From Brachybacterium saurashtrense (GTDB lineage: Bacteria; Actinomycetota; Actinomycetes; Actinomycetales; Dermabacteraceae), in contig NZ_CP031356.1 of the NCBI RefSeq assembly GCF_003355475.1, forward strand, positions 1,302,001 through 1,366,000: a stretch of 64,000 nt of DNA, in the 5' to 3' direction. This document shows, piece by piece, positions 48,501 through 56,323 of the stretch. Under the pieces are notes generated by a model. That model did not search any database. It had not been told where the DNA came from and saw only the letters and a program-made list of their open reading frames with translations. A program made the position numbers and the translations under genes. Numbering within the stretch: the first letter of the stretch is position 1; the number at the start of each line of letters is the position of its first letter.

Positions 48501-49038
48501 GGAGGCGCGCCACAGCGACCGCGAGCACTGGGCCACCACCTTCGCCCCGCGCGACGTGCAGGACCTGCACGGAGAGATCAACGTGCTGCGGCACCTGCCG
48601 CTTCCGGTGATGGTGCGCGCCGCCGCGGGCACCTCGGGGCAGGAGCTGGCCCGCGTGCTGCACGCGGCCGCCACTGTGGGCGCGCCGGTGGAGGTCTCCG
48701 TGGCGGAGGAGTCGCTGGGCGACGTCGCGCTGGAGAACGGCGTGGACGCCGCGTCCGTGAGGGTCGAGGGGGTCGACGTCTTCGCGGCGCGGGTGCCGAG
48801 CCTCGCGCCGTCCCGGATCCGCCTGATCGGGGAGGCCGACGACGCGCTGCGGCGCGCCCTCGCCGACCGCATCGACGTGGCCCTGTTCACCGGGGTGGTC
48901 GTGGCCAGCGGACGGGTGGAGCTGCTCCCGTTCCTCCACGAGCAGGCGATCAGCGCCACGGATCACCGCTACGGCAATCCGCTCCCGCACCGCCTGGACC
49001 TCACCGGCGGGAAGGGGTGGGCCCGGGGCCGGGACTGA
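45562..49038 (+). CDS. putA: Bifunctional proline dehydrogenase / L-glutamate gamma-semialdehyde dehydrogenase
   Basis: 1158 residues. The proline dehydrogenase TIM barrel (about 30-470) shows VDYASIKVSSI, FLNMDMEEYRD and KVRLVKGANLAMEQV with RRLEENASSENF. The aldehyde dehydrogenase part (about 530-1000) has PWNFPVAIP and catalytic Cys in GHAGQKCSAAS. A C-terminal extension of about 150 residues follows. It oxidises proline to glutamate using FAD and NAD. The TTG start is chosen because AGGAGG lies seven bases upstream; GTG at 45571 is the alternative. No DNA-binding domain, so it is not a self-regulating PutA. Confidence 0.95.
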   Translation: MSSVPAPHSPHQPDPGAIPSAEEVAAQVRSWVDAAAAHPVPGPAKMLSDLLQDPKGLDFTLAFVDRVIRPEDPRAAAVELRRLAQDPPAFLPAPLRRVIGLGGAASGLAPSVVVPTAQAAMRRMVGHLILDARPRPLTAAVQRLTADGTKLNINLLGEAVLGAQEAARRLEGVRELVAREDVDYASIKVSSIVDHLPLWAADETVEHIVETLLPLYLEAARGDHPTFLNMDMEEYRDLELTLRVFETLLDRPELMSLQAGIVLQAYLPDAPTAMARVRRFAERRVAAGGAPIKVRLVKGANLAMEQVDASVHGWTQAPLLSKEATDAQYKRMLIEALHPDRLEAVQLGVAGHNLFDVAFAHLLMRERSIPAGPGHGVEFEMLAGMAPGQQAVVREATGTMRLYVPIVHPRHFDVAVSYLVRRLEENASSENFLSAAFELDTSEQLFAREQDRFARALEQALRETSLPTHRDQDRGAEVRGAAGPLPLGSPAVPAVPGAFRNTPDTDLSTAANQAWAARITHRIRGSELGQAEVRAARLETVEAVDSVLATAVAAQPAWEALGVEKRAMILRRVAGTLAAHRGELLEVMASETGKTLEQGDPEVSEAIDFALYYAEQAEQLARRTDLVGRARPLTLVTPPWNFPVAIPTGGALAALVTGSAVVMKPAPQSRRCGALIGRLLHEAGVPEGVFTLVDVPENEVGRALIADERISQLILTGASDTAAMFASWRPELRILAETSGKNSIIVTPQADLDLAARDVAASAFGHAGQKCSAASLVITVGSVTHSRRFSAQLADAVLSLHVGAPTDPTVQMGPVIEPPGEKLRSGLTELSDGETWLSRPRQLDEEGRTFSPGVRTGVQEGSPFHLTEYFGPVLGVIHAETLEDAVRIQNGTAYGLTAGLHSLEPAEIAWWTEHVEAGNLYVNRGITGAIVERQPFGGWKRSAIGQTAKAGGPNYLVHLTDWADAGDVPDALVDPEQWLAEARHSDREHWATTFAPRDVQDLHGEINVLRHLPLPVMVRAAAGTSGQELARVLHAAATVGAPVEVSVAEESLGDVALENGVDAASVRVEGVDVFAARVPSLAPSRIRLIGEADDALRRALADRIDVALFTGVVVASGRVELLPFLHEQAISATDHRYGNPLPHRLDLTGGKGWARGRD

Positions 49039-49044
49039 GCGGCG

Positions 49045-49074
49045 CCGGGGCGGGGGAATCCCACCCCGCCCCGG
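49045..49074. terminator. Bidirectional hairpin between putA and uridylyltransferase gene
   Basis: An 11-bp stem (CCGGGGCGGGG with its complement) around an eight-base loop lies seven bases after the putA stop and before the convergent gene's stop at 49086. Confidence 0.8.
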
Positions 49075-49085
49075 CCCGCTCCGGC

Positions 49086-50474
49086 TCAGCTCGTGGTCGC
49101 GGTCCCTACGCGGGCGCCCTCGGGCACCTCGCCGCCCTCCTCGCCGAGCACGGCGTCGCCGATCACGGAGACGTCCGCGCCGAAGGTCCAGTCGCCCTGG
49201 ACATCGAGGCTGGAGGCCTCCTTCAGCGAGGGGACGCCGTAGGGGAAGCGCGGCTCGAAGTCCTGGATGAGCTTGTAGGAGTCGGACTGCAGCGACACCG
49301 TGGGCACGGCCCCCACCTGCTGCACCAGGGCTGCGCGCTCGTCGAGGGTGTACGCGTCCGAGCGCACCAGGAGCAGGTCCGAGGTCGCCTTCACCGGCAG
49401 GAAGCGGTCGCGGCCCACCACGATCGCGGTCGCGCCGTCGAACACCTCGATCGCGGCGCCCATCGCGGACTCGATCTGGTACACGGGCGTGGAGGACTTG
49501 TCCGAGGGGTCGACCGTCTTCTCGTTGCGGATCAGGGGCAGACCCATGATCCCCTTGCGCTCCTCGAGCACGGCCGCCATCTGCTCGAGATCGAACCACA
49601 GGTTGTTGGTGTGGAAGAACGGGTGGCGGTGCTCGTCGGTGAAGTACTCCATCTCCTCCGCGGGCGTCTGCGCGGTGTCGCGCAGGATCAGGCGTCCGTC
49701 GGACTTGCGCACCGCGAGGTGGCCGCCCTTGCGGTCCGCGGGGGTGCGGCGGCACAGCTCGGCGGCGTAGGGCGCACCGGTGGAGGCGAACCAGGCGGCC
49801 AGCACCGGGCTGGGCACGGTGCCGAGGTTGTCGGAGTTGGAGACCGAGGCGTACTTGAACCCCGCGTCCAGCAGCTGCTGGAGCAGTCCGGAGGTCTGCA
49901 GGGCGGTGTAGATGTCGCCGTGGCCGGGCGGGCACCACTCCAGCGCCGGGTCCTCGTCCCAGGTGACCGGGGTGAGGTCGTCGGTGCGGAGCTTGGGCTC
50001 CTTGTTCTGCAGGAAGTCCAGCGGCAGGTCGCCCACGGGCAGCTCGGGATACTTCGCGAGGACCTCGAGGGTGTCTTCGCGGGTGCGGAACGAGTTCATG
50101 AACAGCAGCGGCAGGCGCGATCCGGTGCCGCGGCGGGCGGCGAGGACCTGCTCGACGATGATGTCCAGGAAGCTCTTGCCGTCGCGGACGGGCAGCAGCG
50201 ACTTGGCCTGGTCCAGACCCATGGAGGTGCCGAGCCCGCCGTTGAGGTTGATGATCGCGAGCTGGTCGAACACCTGCTTCGCGTGCGCCGGGTCGATCGA
50301 GACGTCCTCGAGCCGGGGCGGCTCGAGGTAGGGCTCGATGGTGTCCTCGGGGATCGTCCCGGTCACCCCGTCCTCGAGCTGACCGTAGTAGTGGGAGAAG
50401 ACGTCGATCGCGGTCTGCGCGACCCCGGCGTCGACCATCTTCTGCTGCGCGGCGGCGAGTCCTTCGTTGCTCAT
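49086..50474 (-). CDS. UTP-glucose-1-phosphate uridylyltransferase (UDPGP family)
   Basis: 462 residues from the ATG at 50474. The eukaryotic-like UDPGP signature [20 protein letters not shown] begins near residue 77, with [24 protein letters not shown] and [10 protein letters not shown] further on and a left-handed beta-helix-like end. It makes UDP-glucose for cell-wall polymers and trehalose or glycogen. A TACCCT box (50481-50486) ends six bases before the ATG, implying its own leaderless mRNA. The frame continues upstream without a stop into a DUF817 domain (separate entry). Confidence 0.92.
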   Translation of the reverse strand: MSNEGLAAAQQKMVDAGVAQTAIDVFSHYYGQLEDGVTGTIPEDTIEPYLEPPRLEDVSIDPAHAKQVFDQLAIINLNGGLGTSMGLDQAKSLLPVRDGKSFLDIIVEQVLAARRGTGSRLPLLFMNSFRTREDTLEVLAKYPELPVGDLPLDFLQNKEPKLRTDDLTPVTWDEDPALEWCPPGHGDIYTALQTSGLLQQLLDAGFKYASVSNSDNLGTVPSPVLAAWFASTGAPYAAELCRRTPADRKGGHLAVRKSDGRLILRDTAQTPAEEMEYFTDEHRHPFFHTNNLWFDLEQMAAVLEERKGIMGLPLIRNEKTVDPSDKSSTPVYQIESAMGAAIEVFDGATAIVVGRDRFLPVKATSDLLLVRSDAYTLDERAALVQQVGAVPTVSLQSDSYKLIQDFEPRFPYGVPSLKEASSLDVQGDWTFGADVSVIGDAVLGEEGGEVPEGARVGTATTS

Positions 50475-51431
50475 GGTCACAGGGTATCCACTTCTCCCCG
50501 TCCCACCGCACCGTTCGCCACGTCCCCGCGACGCTCCGACGGCGGGCGGGGATGTCACGGGATGTGTCTCCCGCGGTCGGTGCACGAGGGTGACCAGCAC
50601 GACGGAGACGAGCATCAGCAGCAGCCAGGAGACGAACTTCGCGGGGGGCACCAGGTGCCAGCCGGACTGCTGGTGCGGGTAGATCCAGGCGCCGGCCGCG
50701 GTGCCCACGTTCTCCGCGATCCACAGCAGCAGCGCCACCCCGAGGAAGGCCACCACGACGGGCAGGCGCCTCCACGGGGCACGGCGATGGCTGCGGAAGG
50801 ACATCACGCAGCGCCCGTACAGCAGCAGCATCGCCCCGAGCAGCACCCACCGGGCATCGGGCAGGTAGTGGTGGGTGAAGAAGTTCGCGTAGATCGCGGC
50901 GGCGAGCACCGCCGTCGCCCACCGCGGCGGGTAGCGGGTGAAGCGCAGGTCGAACAGGCGCATCACGCGCACCATGTAGGAGCCGACGGCCGCGTACATG
51001 AATCCCGTGTACAGCGGCACCTCTGCGATCCGCAGGAGGCCGTCGGCCTCGTACGCCCAGGAGCCGACCGCGGTCTTGAACACCTCCATCACGGTGCCGA
51101 CGACGTGGAAGACCGCGATCACGCCCATCTCCCGCAGGCTCTCGAGACGCAGGGCGAGCATCGCGACCTGCACCGCGACCGCCGCGAGGACGAGCGCGTC
51201 GGCGCGCGCGAGCGGCGCATCGTCCGGGTACAGCAGCCGTGCACCGACCAGCAGTGCGAGCATCACCGCTCCGAACACGCACGCCCAGGCCTGCTTGAGG
51301 CCGAAGGCGACCAGCTCCACGAGCCGGTGCCGCCACGCCCCGTCGGCGCTCGCGTGGGCGGCCGTGCGTCGCTGCGCCCACTCGTCGATCCGCTCCTCGA
51401 GCGGGGTGAAGGGAACGCGGCCGGTCATCAT
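49086..51431 (-). CDS. DUF817 membrane domain in one open frame with the uridylyltransferase
   Basis: The upstream 318 codons encode a DUF817 protein: a soluble N-terminus, [34 protein letters not shown] and about seven to eight membrane helices up to [10 protein letters not shown] (near residue 280). No stop follows; a linker of about 37 residues, rich in Gly, Arg and Pro, leads directly into the uridylyltransferase Met. DUF817 proteins are usually free-standing with unknown function. Options are a real membrane-tethered fusion, a lost stop with two products, or an assembly error. ATGs at 51431 and 51428 are both possible starts. Confidence 0.7.
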   Translation of the reverse strand: MMTGRVPFTPLEERIDEWAQRRTAAHASADGAWRHRLVELVAFGLKQAWACVFGAVMLALLVGARLLYPDDAPLARADALVLAAVAVQVAMLALRLESLREMGVIAVFHVVGTVMEVFKTAVGSWAYEADGLLRIAEVPLYTGFMYAAVGSYMVRVMRLFDLRFTRYPPRWATAVLAAAIYANFFTHHYLPDARWVLLGAMLLLYGRCVMSFRSHRRAPWRRLPVVVAFLGVALLLWIAENVGTAAGAWIYPHQQSGWHLVPPAKFVSWLLLMLVSVVLVTLVHRPRETHPVTSPPAVGASRGRGERCGGTGRSGYPVTMSNEGLAAAQQKMVDAGVAQTAIDVFSHYYGQLEDGVTGTIPEDTIEPYLEPPRLEDVSIDPAHAKQVFDQLAIINLNGGLGTSMGLDQAKSLLPVRDGKSFLDIIVEQVLAARRGTGSRLPLLFMNSFRTREDTLEVLAKYPELPVGDLPLDFLQNKEPKLRTDDLTPVTWDEDPALEWCPPGHGDIYTALQTSGLLQQLLDAGFKYASVSNSDNLGTVPSPVLAAWFASTGAPYAAELCRRTPADRKGGHLAVRKSDGRLILRDTAQTPAEEMEYFTDEHRHPFFHTNNLWFDLEQMAAVLEERKGIMGLPLIRNEKTVDPSDKSSTPVYQIESAMGAAIEVFDGATAIVVGRDRFLPVKATSDLLLVRSDAYTLDERAALVQQVGAVPTVSLQSDSYKLIQDFEPRFPYGVPSLKEASSLDVQGDWTFGADVSVIGDAVLGEEGGEVPEGARVGTATTS

Positions 51432-51545
51432 CCGCCCAGTCTCGCCGTGCGATGCGGAGGTTCTCGCGAGGAGTCGGGAAGGAACCGGGCAGAGAGCGGG
51501 GAGCTGTCGAGGAGGCGCGCGGGCCTCGCCCCGTCCCGCCTCCCC

Positions 51546-51551
51546 TAGAAT
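51546..51551 (+). promoter_or_regulatory. -10 box of metG (leaderless)
   Basis: TAGAAT ends eight bases before the ATG at 51560 and no Shine-Dalgarno is visible, so the mRNA probably begins at the start codon. Confidence 0.6.
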
Positions 51552-51559
51552 CGGATCCC

Positions 51560-53362
51560 ATGAGCACAGTCCTGTCCGCGGTCGCCTGGCCGTACGCCAA
51601 CGGTCCCCGCCACATCGGTCACGTCGCCGGCTTCGGCGTCCCCTCCGACGTCTTTTCCCGCTACATGCGGATGGCCGGCCACGACGTGCTCATGGTCTCC
51701 GGCACCGACGAGCACGGCACGCCGATCCTGGTCGAGGCCGACAAGGAGGGCATCACCGCTCGCGAGCTCGCCGACCGCAACAACCGCCTCATCGTCGAGG
51801 ACCTGGTGGCGCTCGGGCTCTCCTACGACCTGTTCACCCGCACCACCACGCGCAACCACTACCAGGTGGTGCAGGACATGTTCGTGTCCGTGCGGGACAA
51901 CGGCTACATGCTCGAGAAGACCACCTCGGGGGCGATCTCGCCGTCCACCGGGCGCACCCTCCCGGACCGCTACATCGAGGGCACCTGCCCGATCTGCGGC
52001 ACCCCCGGGGCGCGCGGCGACCAGTGCGACGCCTGCGGCAACCAGCTCGACCCCACGGACCTCGTCGGTCCCGTCTCCCGCATCAACGGCGAGACCCCGG
52101 AGTTCATCGAGACCTCGCACTGGTTTCTGGACCTGCCGGCGCTGGCCGGCGAGCTGGGCCGCTGGCTCGACGAGCGGGAGGCGACCGGTCTGTGGCGCCC
52201 GAACGTGATCCGGTTCAGCCAGAACATCCTCGAGGACATCAAGCCGCGTGCGATGACGCGTGACATCGACTGGGGCATCCCGGTGCCGGGCTGGGAGGAC
52301 CAGCCCAACAAGCGCCTGTACGTGTGGTTCGACGCCGTGATCGGCTACCTCTCCGCCTCGATCGAGTGGGCGCGCCGCTCCGGCGACCCGGAGGCGTGGC
52401 GCCGCTGGTGGAACGATCCCGAGACCCTCGCCTACTACTTCATGGGCAAGGACAACATCGTCTTCCACTCGCAGATCTGGCCGGCGGAGATGATCGCGCA
52501 GAACGGCCAGGGCGACAGGGGCGGCGCGCCGGGCCGCTTCGGCGAGCTGAAGCTCCCCACCGAGGTCGTCTCCAGCGAGTTCCTCACGATGGAGGGCAAG
52601 AAGTTCTCCTCCTCGAAGGGTGTGGTGATCTACGTCCGCGACGTGCTCGAGCGCTACCAGCCCGACGCGCTGCGCTACTACATCTCCGCCGCCGGCCCGG
52701 AGAACCAGGATGCGGACTTCACCTGGGTGGACTTCGTTTCCCGCACCAACAACGAGCTCGTGGCGGGCTGGGGCAACCTGGTCAACCGCACCGCGGCGAT
52801 GATCGCCAAGAACGTGGGTGAGATCCCCGCCGCCGGCGCGCTGGAGGAGATCGACACCGCCCTGCTGGACCAGATCCGCACCGGGTTCACCACCGTGGGC
52901 GGTCTCATCGAGGCGCACCGGCAGCGCGCCGCGATCGCGGAGATCATGCGCCTGGTGGGCGAGGCGAACGCGTACGTGTCCCGCACCGAGCCGTTCAAGC
53001 TGAAGGCGGAGGAGCAGCGCCCGCGCCTGCTCACGGTGCTGCACGTGCTCGCCCAGGCGGTCACGGACCTCAACACGATGCTCGCCCCGTTCCTGCCGCA
53101 GTCGGCCAACGCCGTGGAGCGCGCCCTGGGCGGCGAGCGGGAGATCGCGCCGATGCCGCGGATCGAGGAGGTCGAGGATCTCGACGGCGGGCCGTCGTAC
53201 CCGGTCATCACCGGTGACTACACCGCCGTGCCCGCCTGGGAGCACCGCCCGGTGGTGGTGGGACAGACGGTCGTCAAGCCCACGCCGATCTTCGTGAAGC
53301 TGGACCCGAAGATCGCCGACCAGGAGCTCGAGCGCCTGGAGGCGGAGTCCGGCGACGCCTGA
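51560..53362 (+). CDS. metG: Methionine-tRNA ligase
   Basis: 600 residues, class I synthetase. HIGH motif at 18-21 (NGPRHIGH), a zinc knuckle with CPIC and CDAC pairs (about 145-162), [15 protein letters not shown], the KMSKS-type KFSSSKG, and the C-terminal anticodon-binding helices ending near residue 590. It lacks the C-terminal tRNA-binding EMAP-like domain of longer forms. Divergent from the DUF817 gene; leaderless promoter. Confidence 0.96.
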   Translation: MSTVLSAVAWPYANGPRHIGHVAGFGVPSDVFSRYMRMAGHDVLMVSGTDEHGTPILVEADKEGITARELADRNNRLIVEDLVALGLSYDLFTRTTTRNHYQVVQDMFVSVRDNGYMLEKTTSGAISPSTGRTLPDRYIEGTCPICGTPGARGDQCDACGNQLDPTDLVGPVSRINGETPEFIETSHWFLDLPALAGELGRWLDEREATGLWRPNVIRFSQNILEDIKPRAMTRDIDWGIPVPGWEDQPNKRLYVWFDAVIGYLSASIEWARRSGDPEAWRRWWNDPETLAYYFMGKDNIVFHSQIWPAEMIAQNGQGDRGGAPGRFGELKLPTEVVSSEFLTMEGKKFSSSKGVVIYVRDVLERYQPDALRYYISAAGPENQDADFTWVDFVSRTNNELVAGWGNLVNRTAAMIAKNVGEIPAAGALEEIDTALLDQIRTGFTTVGGLIEAHRQRAAIAEIMRLVGEANAYVSRTEPFKLKAEEQRPRLLTVLHVLAQAVTDLNTMLAPFLPQSANAVERALGGEREIAPMPRIEEVEDLDGGPSYPVITGDYTAVPAWEHRPVVVGQTVVKPTPIFVKLDPKIADQELERLEAESGDA

Positions 53363-53388
53363 GAACTGTGCCCCGCAGCGTCCGTTGA

Positions 53389-53419
53389 TAACACTTCCTG
53401 AGGAAAGTGTTACTACACT
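53389..53419 (+). promoter_or_regulatory. fic promoter with 24-base palindromic operator
   Basis: TAACACTT (53389-53396) and AAGTGTTA (53405-53412) form a perfect 8-8-8 palindrome. It abuts the TACACT -10 box (53414-53419), which ends six bases before the ATG. A protein bound there would block RNA polymerase. Confidence 0.75.
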
Positions 53420-53425
53420 GAGGGA

Positions 53426-54646
53426 ATGCGCACAGTTCCGTCTCCCCTCCCGGTGGCGCCGGTAGAGCACCGTGCCGGCACGTGGACGGTGCCCGAGGAC
53501 GGCCTCGCCTCGCGTGCGGCCCGGGCGCGGGGCTCGGGCCCGTACGAGGCGACGCTCCCCGCAGTGCTGGCCGGTCGGGCTCCGTACGCGCCGACGCTGC
53601 CGAGCGACCTCGCGGCCGATGTCGCCGACGCCGAGAACGCGCTGACCGCCTTCGACGCCCACGCGATCGCCCGCCTCGGCGCCGACGACCCGGCCCTCGG
53701 GCCGATGAGCTCGATCCTGCTGCGCACGGAGTCCGCCTCGTCCTCGCAGATCGAGGATCTCACCGTCGGGGCGCGACAACTGGCCCTCGCGGAGATCGAC
53801 GAGTCACGCAGCGCGAACGCGCGCACCGTGGTCGCGAACGTGCGGACGATGGAGGCCGCGCTCCGCCTCGCCGATCGTCTCGACCTCGAGGCGGTCCTCG
53901 CCCTCCACGCGGAGCTGCTCGTCGGCAGCGCCGGCGCCGGCAGTCTGCGCCGCCAGCTGGTGTGGGCGGGCCGCAGCGGCCTGAGCCCTCTCGGCGCCGT
54001 GCACGTCGCCCCGGAGGCGGAGGACGTCCCCGCCGCGATGCGCGACCTGCTGGCGTTCCTGGAGCGGGACGACCTGCCGATCCTCCTCCACGCCGCGATC
54101 GCCCACGCCCAGTTCGAGACCATCCACCCCTTCACCGACGGCAACGGCCGCACCGGGCGCGCCCTCGCGCACGCGATGCTGCGCGGGAAGGGGCTGCTCA
54201 CCACTACGGCGCCCGTCTCGGCCGGGCTGCTCACCGAGCTGTCGGCGTACACGGACGCGCTGACGGCGTACCGCGCCGGGGATGCGCGGCCGATCGTGGA
54301 GGAGTTCGCTCGTGCCGCGCGCTACGCCGCGGCCACCGGGACGCGCCTGGTGGACGCCCTCTCCGCCCAGCTCGCGGAGGATCGCGAGCGTCTGCGCGGG
54401 GTGCGCCGTCACGCCCTGGCATGGAGGGTGCTCCCGCTCCTGATCGGCCAGCCGATCGTCACCGCACGGCACCTCCAGCAGGTCCTCGACGTCCCGGCGA
54501 TGACGGCGCAGCGGGCCCTGGCGCAGCTGACCGATGCCGGCGTGCTGCAGGAGGCCACCGGCCGCACGCGGAACCGCGTGTGGCAGCACGCGGGCGTGCT
54601 CGCCCTGCTCGACGACTACGCCGCCGAGGTGCGTCGCGCCGGCTGA
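53426..54646 (+). CDS. Fic family protein with C-terminal winged helix
   Basis: 406 residues. An N-terminal helical region with a class-II-like inhibitory motif (S106-x3-E110, but followed by Asp111 rather than the usual Gly or Asn), the Fic core with HPFTDGNGRTGR (234-245) complete, and a C-terminal winged helix (about 325-395, ARHLQQVLDVPAMTAQRALAQL). Fic proteins usually transfer AMP from ATP to target hydroxyls. The operator beside its promoter and the internal DNA-binding domain suggest autoregulation. No antitoxin gene adjoins; inhibition is probably internal. Confidence 0.9.
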   Translation: MRTVPSPLPVAPVEHRAGTWTVPEDGLASRAARARGSGPYEATLPAVLAGRAPYAPTLPSDLAADVADAENALTAFDAHAIARLGADDPALGPMSSILLRTESASSSQIEDLTVGARQLALAEIDESRSANARTVVANVRTMEAALRLADRLDLEAVLALHAELLVGSAGAGSLRRQLVWAGRSGLSPLGAVHVAPEAEDVPAAMRDLLAFLERDDLPILLHAAIAHAQFETIHPFTDGNGRTGRALAHAMLRGKGLLTTTAPVSAGLLTELSAYTDALTAYRAGDARPIVEEFARAARYAAATGTRLVDALSAQLAEDRERLRGVRRHALAWRVLPLLIGQPIVTARHLQQVLDVPAMTAQRALAQLTDAGVLQEATGRTRNRVWQHAGVLALLDDYAAEVRRAG

Positions 54647-54664
54647 GCGGACCGCACGGTCGCC

Positions 54665-54688
54665 GGCCGGGGCGCCGACGCCCCGGCC
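54665..54688 (+). terminator. Hairpin after fic gene
   Basis: GGCCGGGGCG and CGCCCCGGCC flank a CCGA loop, 19 bases after the fic stop and ahead of the transporter's TACGGT -10 box (54704-54709). Confidence 0.75.
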
Positions 54689-54748
54689 CGGCCGGGAAGG
54701 GGATACGGTGGGCGCCCACGACGTCCTCGACAAGGAGGCGGTTCCGTC

Positions 54749-56206
54749 ATGTCCACATCCTCTGCTTCTGCCGGTGCAGGGCCTGCACCCACCCAGCGCC
54801 TGAACGCCAAGGTCGTGGGGATCTCGATCGCCGCGGCGGTGGGCGGGTTCCTATTCGGCTTCGACACCTCGGTGATCAACGGCGCGGTCAACGCGCTCTC
54901 GGACGAGTTCTCCCTGGGGGCCGGTCTCACCGGCTTCGCGGTCTCCTCCGCCCTGCTGGGCTGCGCCGTGGGCGCCTGGTTCGCCGGCTCCCTCGCCAAC
55001 CGCTTCGGGCGCATCCCGGTGATGGTGATCGCGGCGGCGCTGTTCTTCGTCTCCGCGATCGGCTCCGGGCTGGCGTTCGGGGTGTGGGACCTCATCGTGT
55101 GGCGCGTGGTGGGCGGTCTGGGCGTGGGCGCCGCGAGCGTCATCGCCCCGGCCTACATCGCCGAGGTGGCCCCGGCGAAGTTCCGCGGGCGCCTGGGCTC
55201 CCTGCAGCAGCTCGCGATCGTGCTGGGCATCTTCGTGGCCCTGCTCTCGAACGCCCTGATCGCGACCACGGCCGGCGGATCCGCGGAGACCTTCTGGTTC
55301 GGGGTCTCGGCGTGGCGCTGGATGTTCATGATCGAGGCGGTGCCGGCGGCGGTCTACGGCGGGATGGCGCTGTTCCTGCCGGAGTCGCCCCGCTACCTGA
55401 TCCGTCGCGGCGAGGTGGACCGCGCCTCGAAGGTGCTCTACGACTACACCGGCGAGCCGGATGTGAACCTGAAGATCGAGCAGATCCGCACAACGCTCGA
55501 GCGCGAGGACACCGAGAGCCTGCGCGACCTGGTCGGGGAGCGCTTCGGCCTGAAGCCCATCGTGTGGCTGGGCATCCTGCTCTCGCTGTTCCAGCAGCTG
55601 GTGGGCATCAACGTCATCTTCTACTACTCCACCACGCTGTGGCAGTCCGTCGGCTTCGACGAGTCCCAGGCGCTGCTCACCAGCACGTTCACCTCGGTGA
55701 TGAACATCGTCGCGACCATCATCGCGATCCTGCTGGTGGATCGCGTGGGACGGCGCGTGATGCTGCTGGTGGGGTCGGCCGGCATGGCGGTGTCGCTGGC
55801 GCTGATGGCGCTCGCCTTCTCCTTCGGCCAGGCCGGGGCCGACGGGTCGGTGTCCCTGCCCGATCCGTGGTCCACCGTCGCGCTGATCGCCGCCAACGCC
55901 TTCGTGATGTTCTTCGGCACCACGTGGGGCCCGCTGGTGTGGGTGCTGCTGGGCGAGATCTTCCCCAACCGGATCCGCGCCTCCGCCCTGGCGGTGGCGG
56001 CGGCCGCGCAGTGGGCGGCGAACTGGGCGGTCTCCGCCTCCTTCCCCACGCTCTCGGACATCGGGCTGACCTTCGCCTACGGCCTCTACGCCGGCTTCGC
56101 GGCGCTGAGCCTGGTGTTCGTGTACCTGTGGGTGCCGGAGACGAAGGATCGCGAGCTCGAGGACATGGACTCCCTGCGCCTCTCGCGCTCCTCGCGCCGC
56201 GGCTGA
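54749..56206 (+). CDS. MFS sugar porter
   Basis: 485 residues with twelve membrane helices. Sugar-porter signatures include GFLFGFDTSVINGA, GRIP after helix 2, PESPRYLIRRGE, FQQLVGINVIFYYS, DRVGRR and PETKDRELEDM. It would import a hexose, pentose or polyol by proton symport. AAGGAGG precedes the ATG. It is convergent with a transketolase gene, which hints at pentose use, but the substrate is not readable. Confidence 0.9.
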   Translation: MSTSSASAGAGPAPTQRLNAKVVGISIAAAVGGFLFGFDTSVINGAVNALSDEFSLGAGLTGFAVSSALLGCAVGAWFAGSLANRFGRIPVMVIAAALFFVSAIGSGLAFGVWDLIVWRVVGGLGVGAASVIAPAYIAEVAPAKFRGRLGSLQQLAIVLGIFVALLSNALIATTAGGSAETFWFGVSAWRWMFMIEAVPAAVYGGMALFLPESPRYLIRRGEVDRASKVLYDYTGEPDVNLKIEQIRTTLEREDTESLRDLVGERFGLKPIVWLGILLSLFQQLVGINVIFYYSTTLWQSVGFDESQALLTSTFTSVMNIVATIIAILLVDRVGRRVMLLVGSAGMAVSLALMALAFSFGQAGADGSVSLPDPWSTVALIAANAFVMFFGTTWGPLVWVLLGEIFPNRIRASALAVAAAAQWAANWAVSASFPTLSDIGLTFAYGLYAGFAALSLVFVYLWVPETKDRELEDMDSLRLSRSSRRG

Positions 56207-56248
56207 CGGGGCACGGTCCCCGGTCCCGCACGGCGCCGGGACGCACGA

Positions 56249-56286
56249 CGGAGGGGGCACCCGCCTGTGGGTGGGTGCCCCCTCCG
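56249..56286. terminator. Bidirectional terminator between sugar porter and transketolase
   Basis: A 14-bp stem CGGAGGGGGCACCC with its complement (56273-56286) around a ten-base loop, between convergent genes. Confidence 0.85.
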
Positions 56287-56323
56287 CCGTGTGTCGGGCC
56301 GGTGGCCCCGGTGGTCGCGGCAG

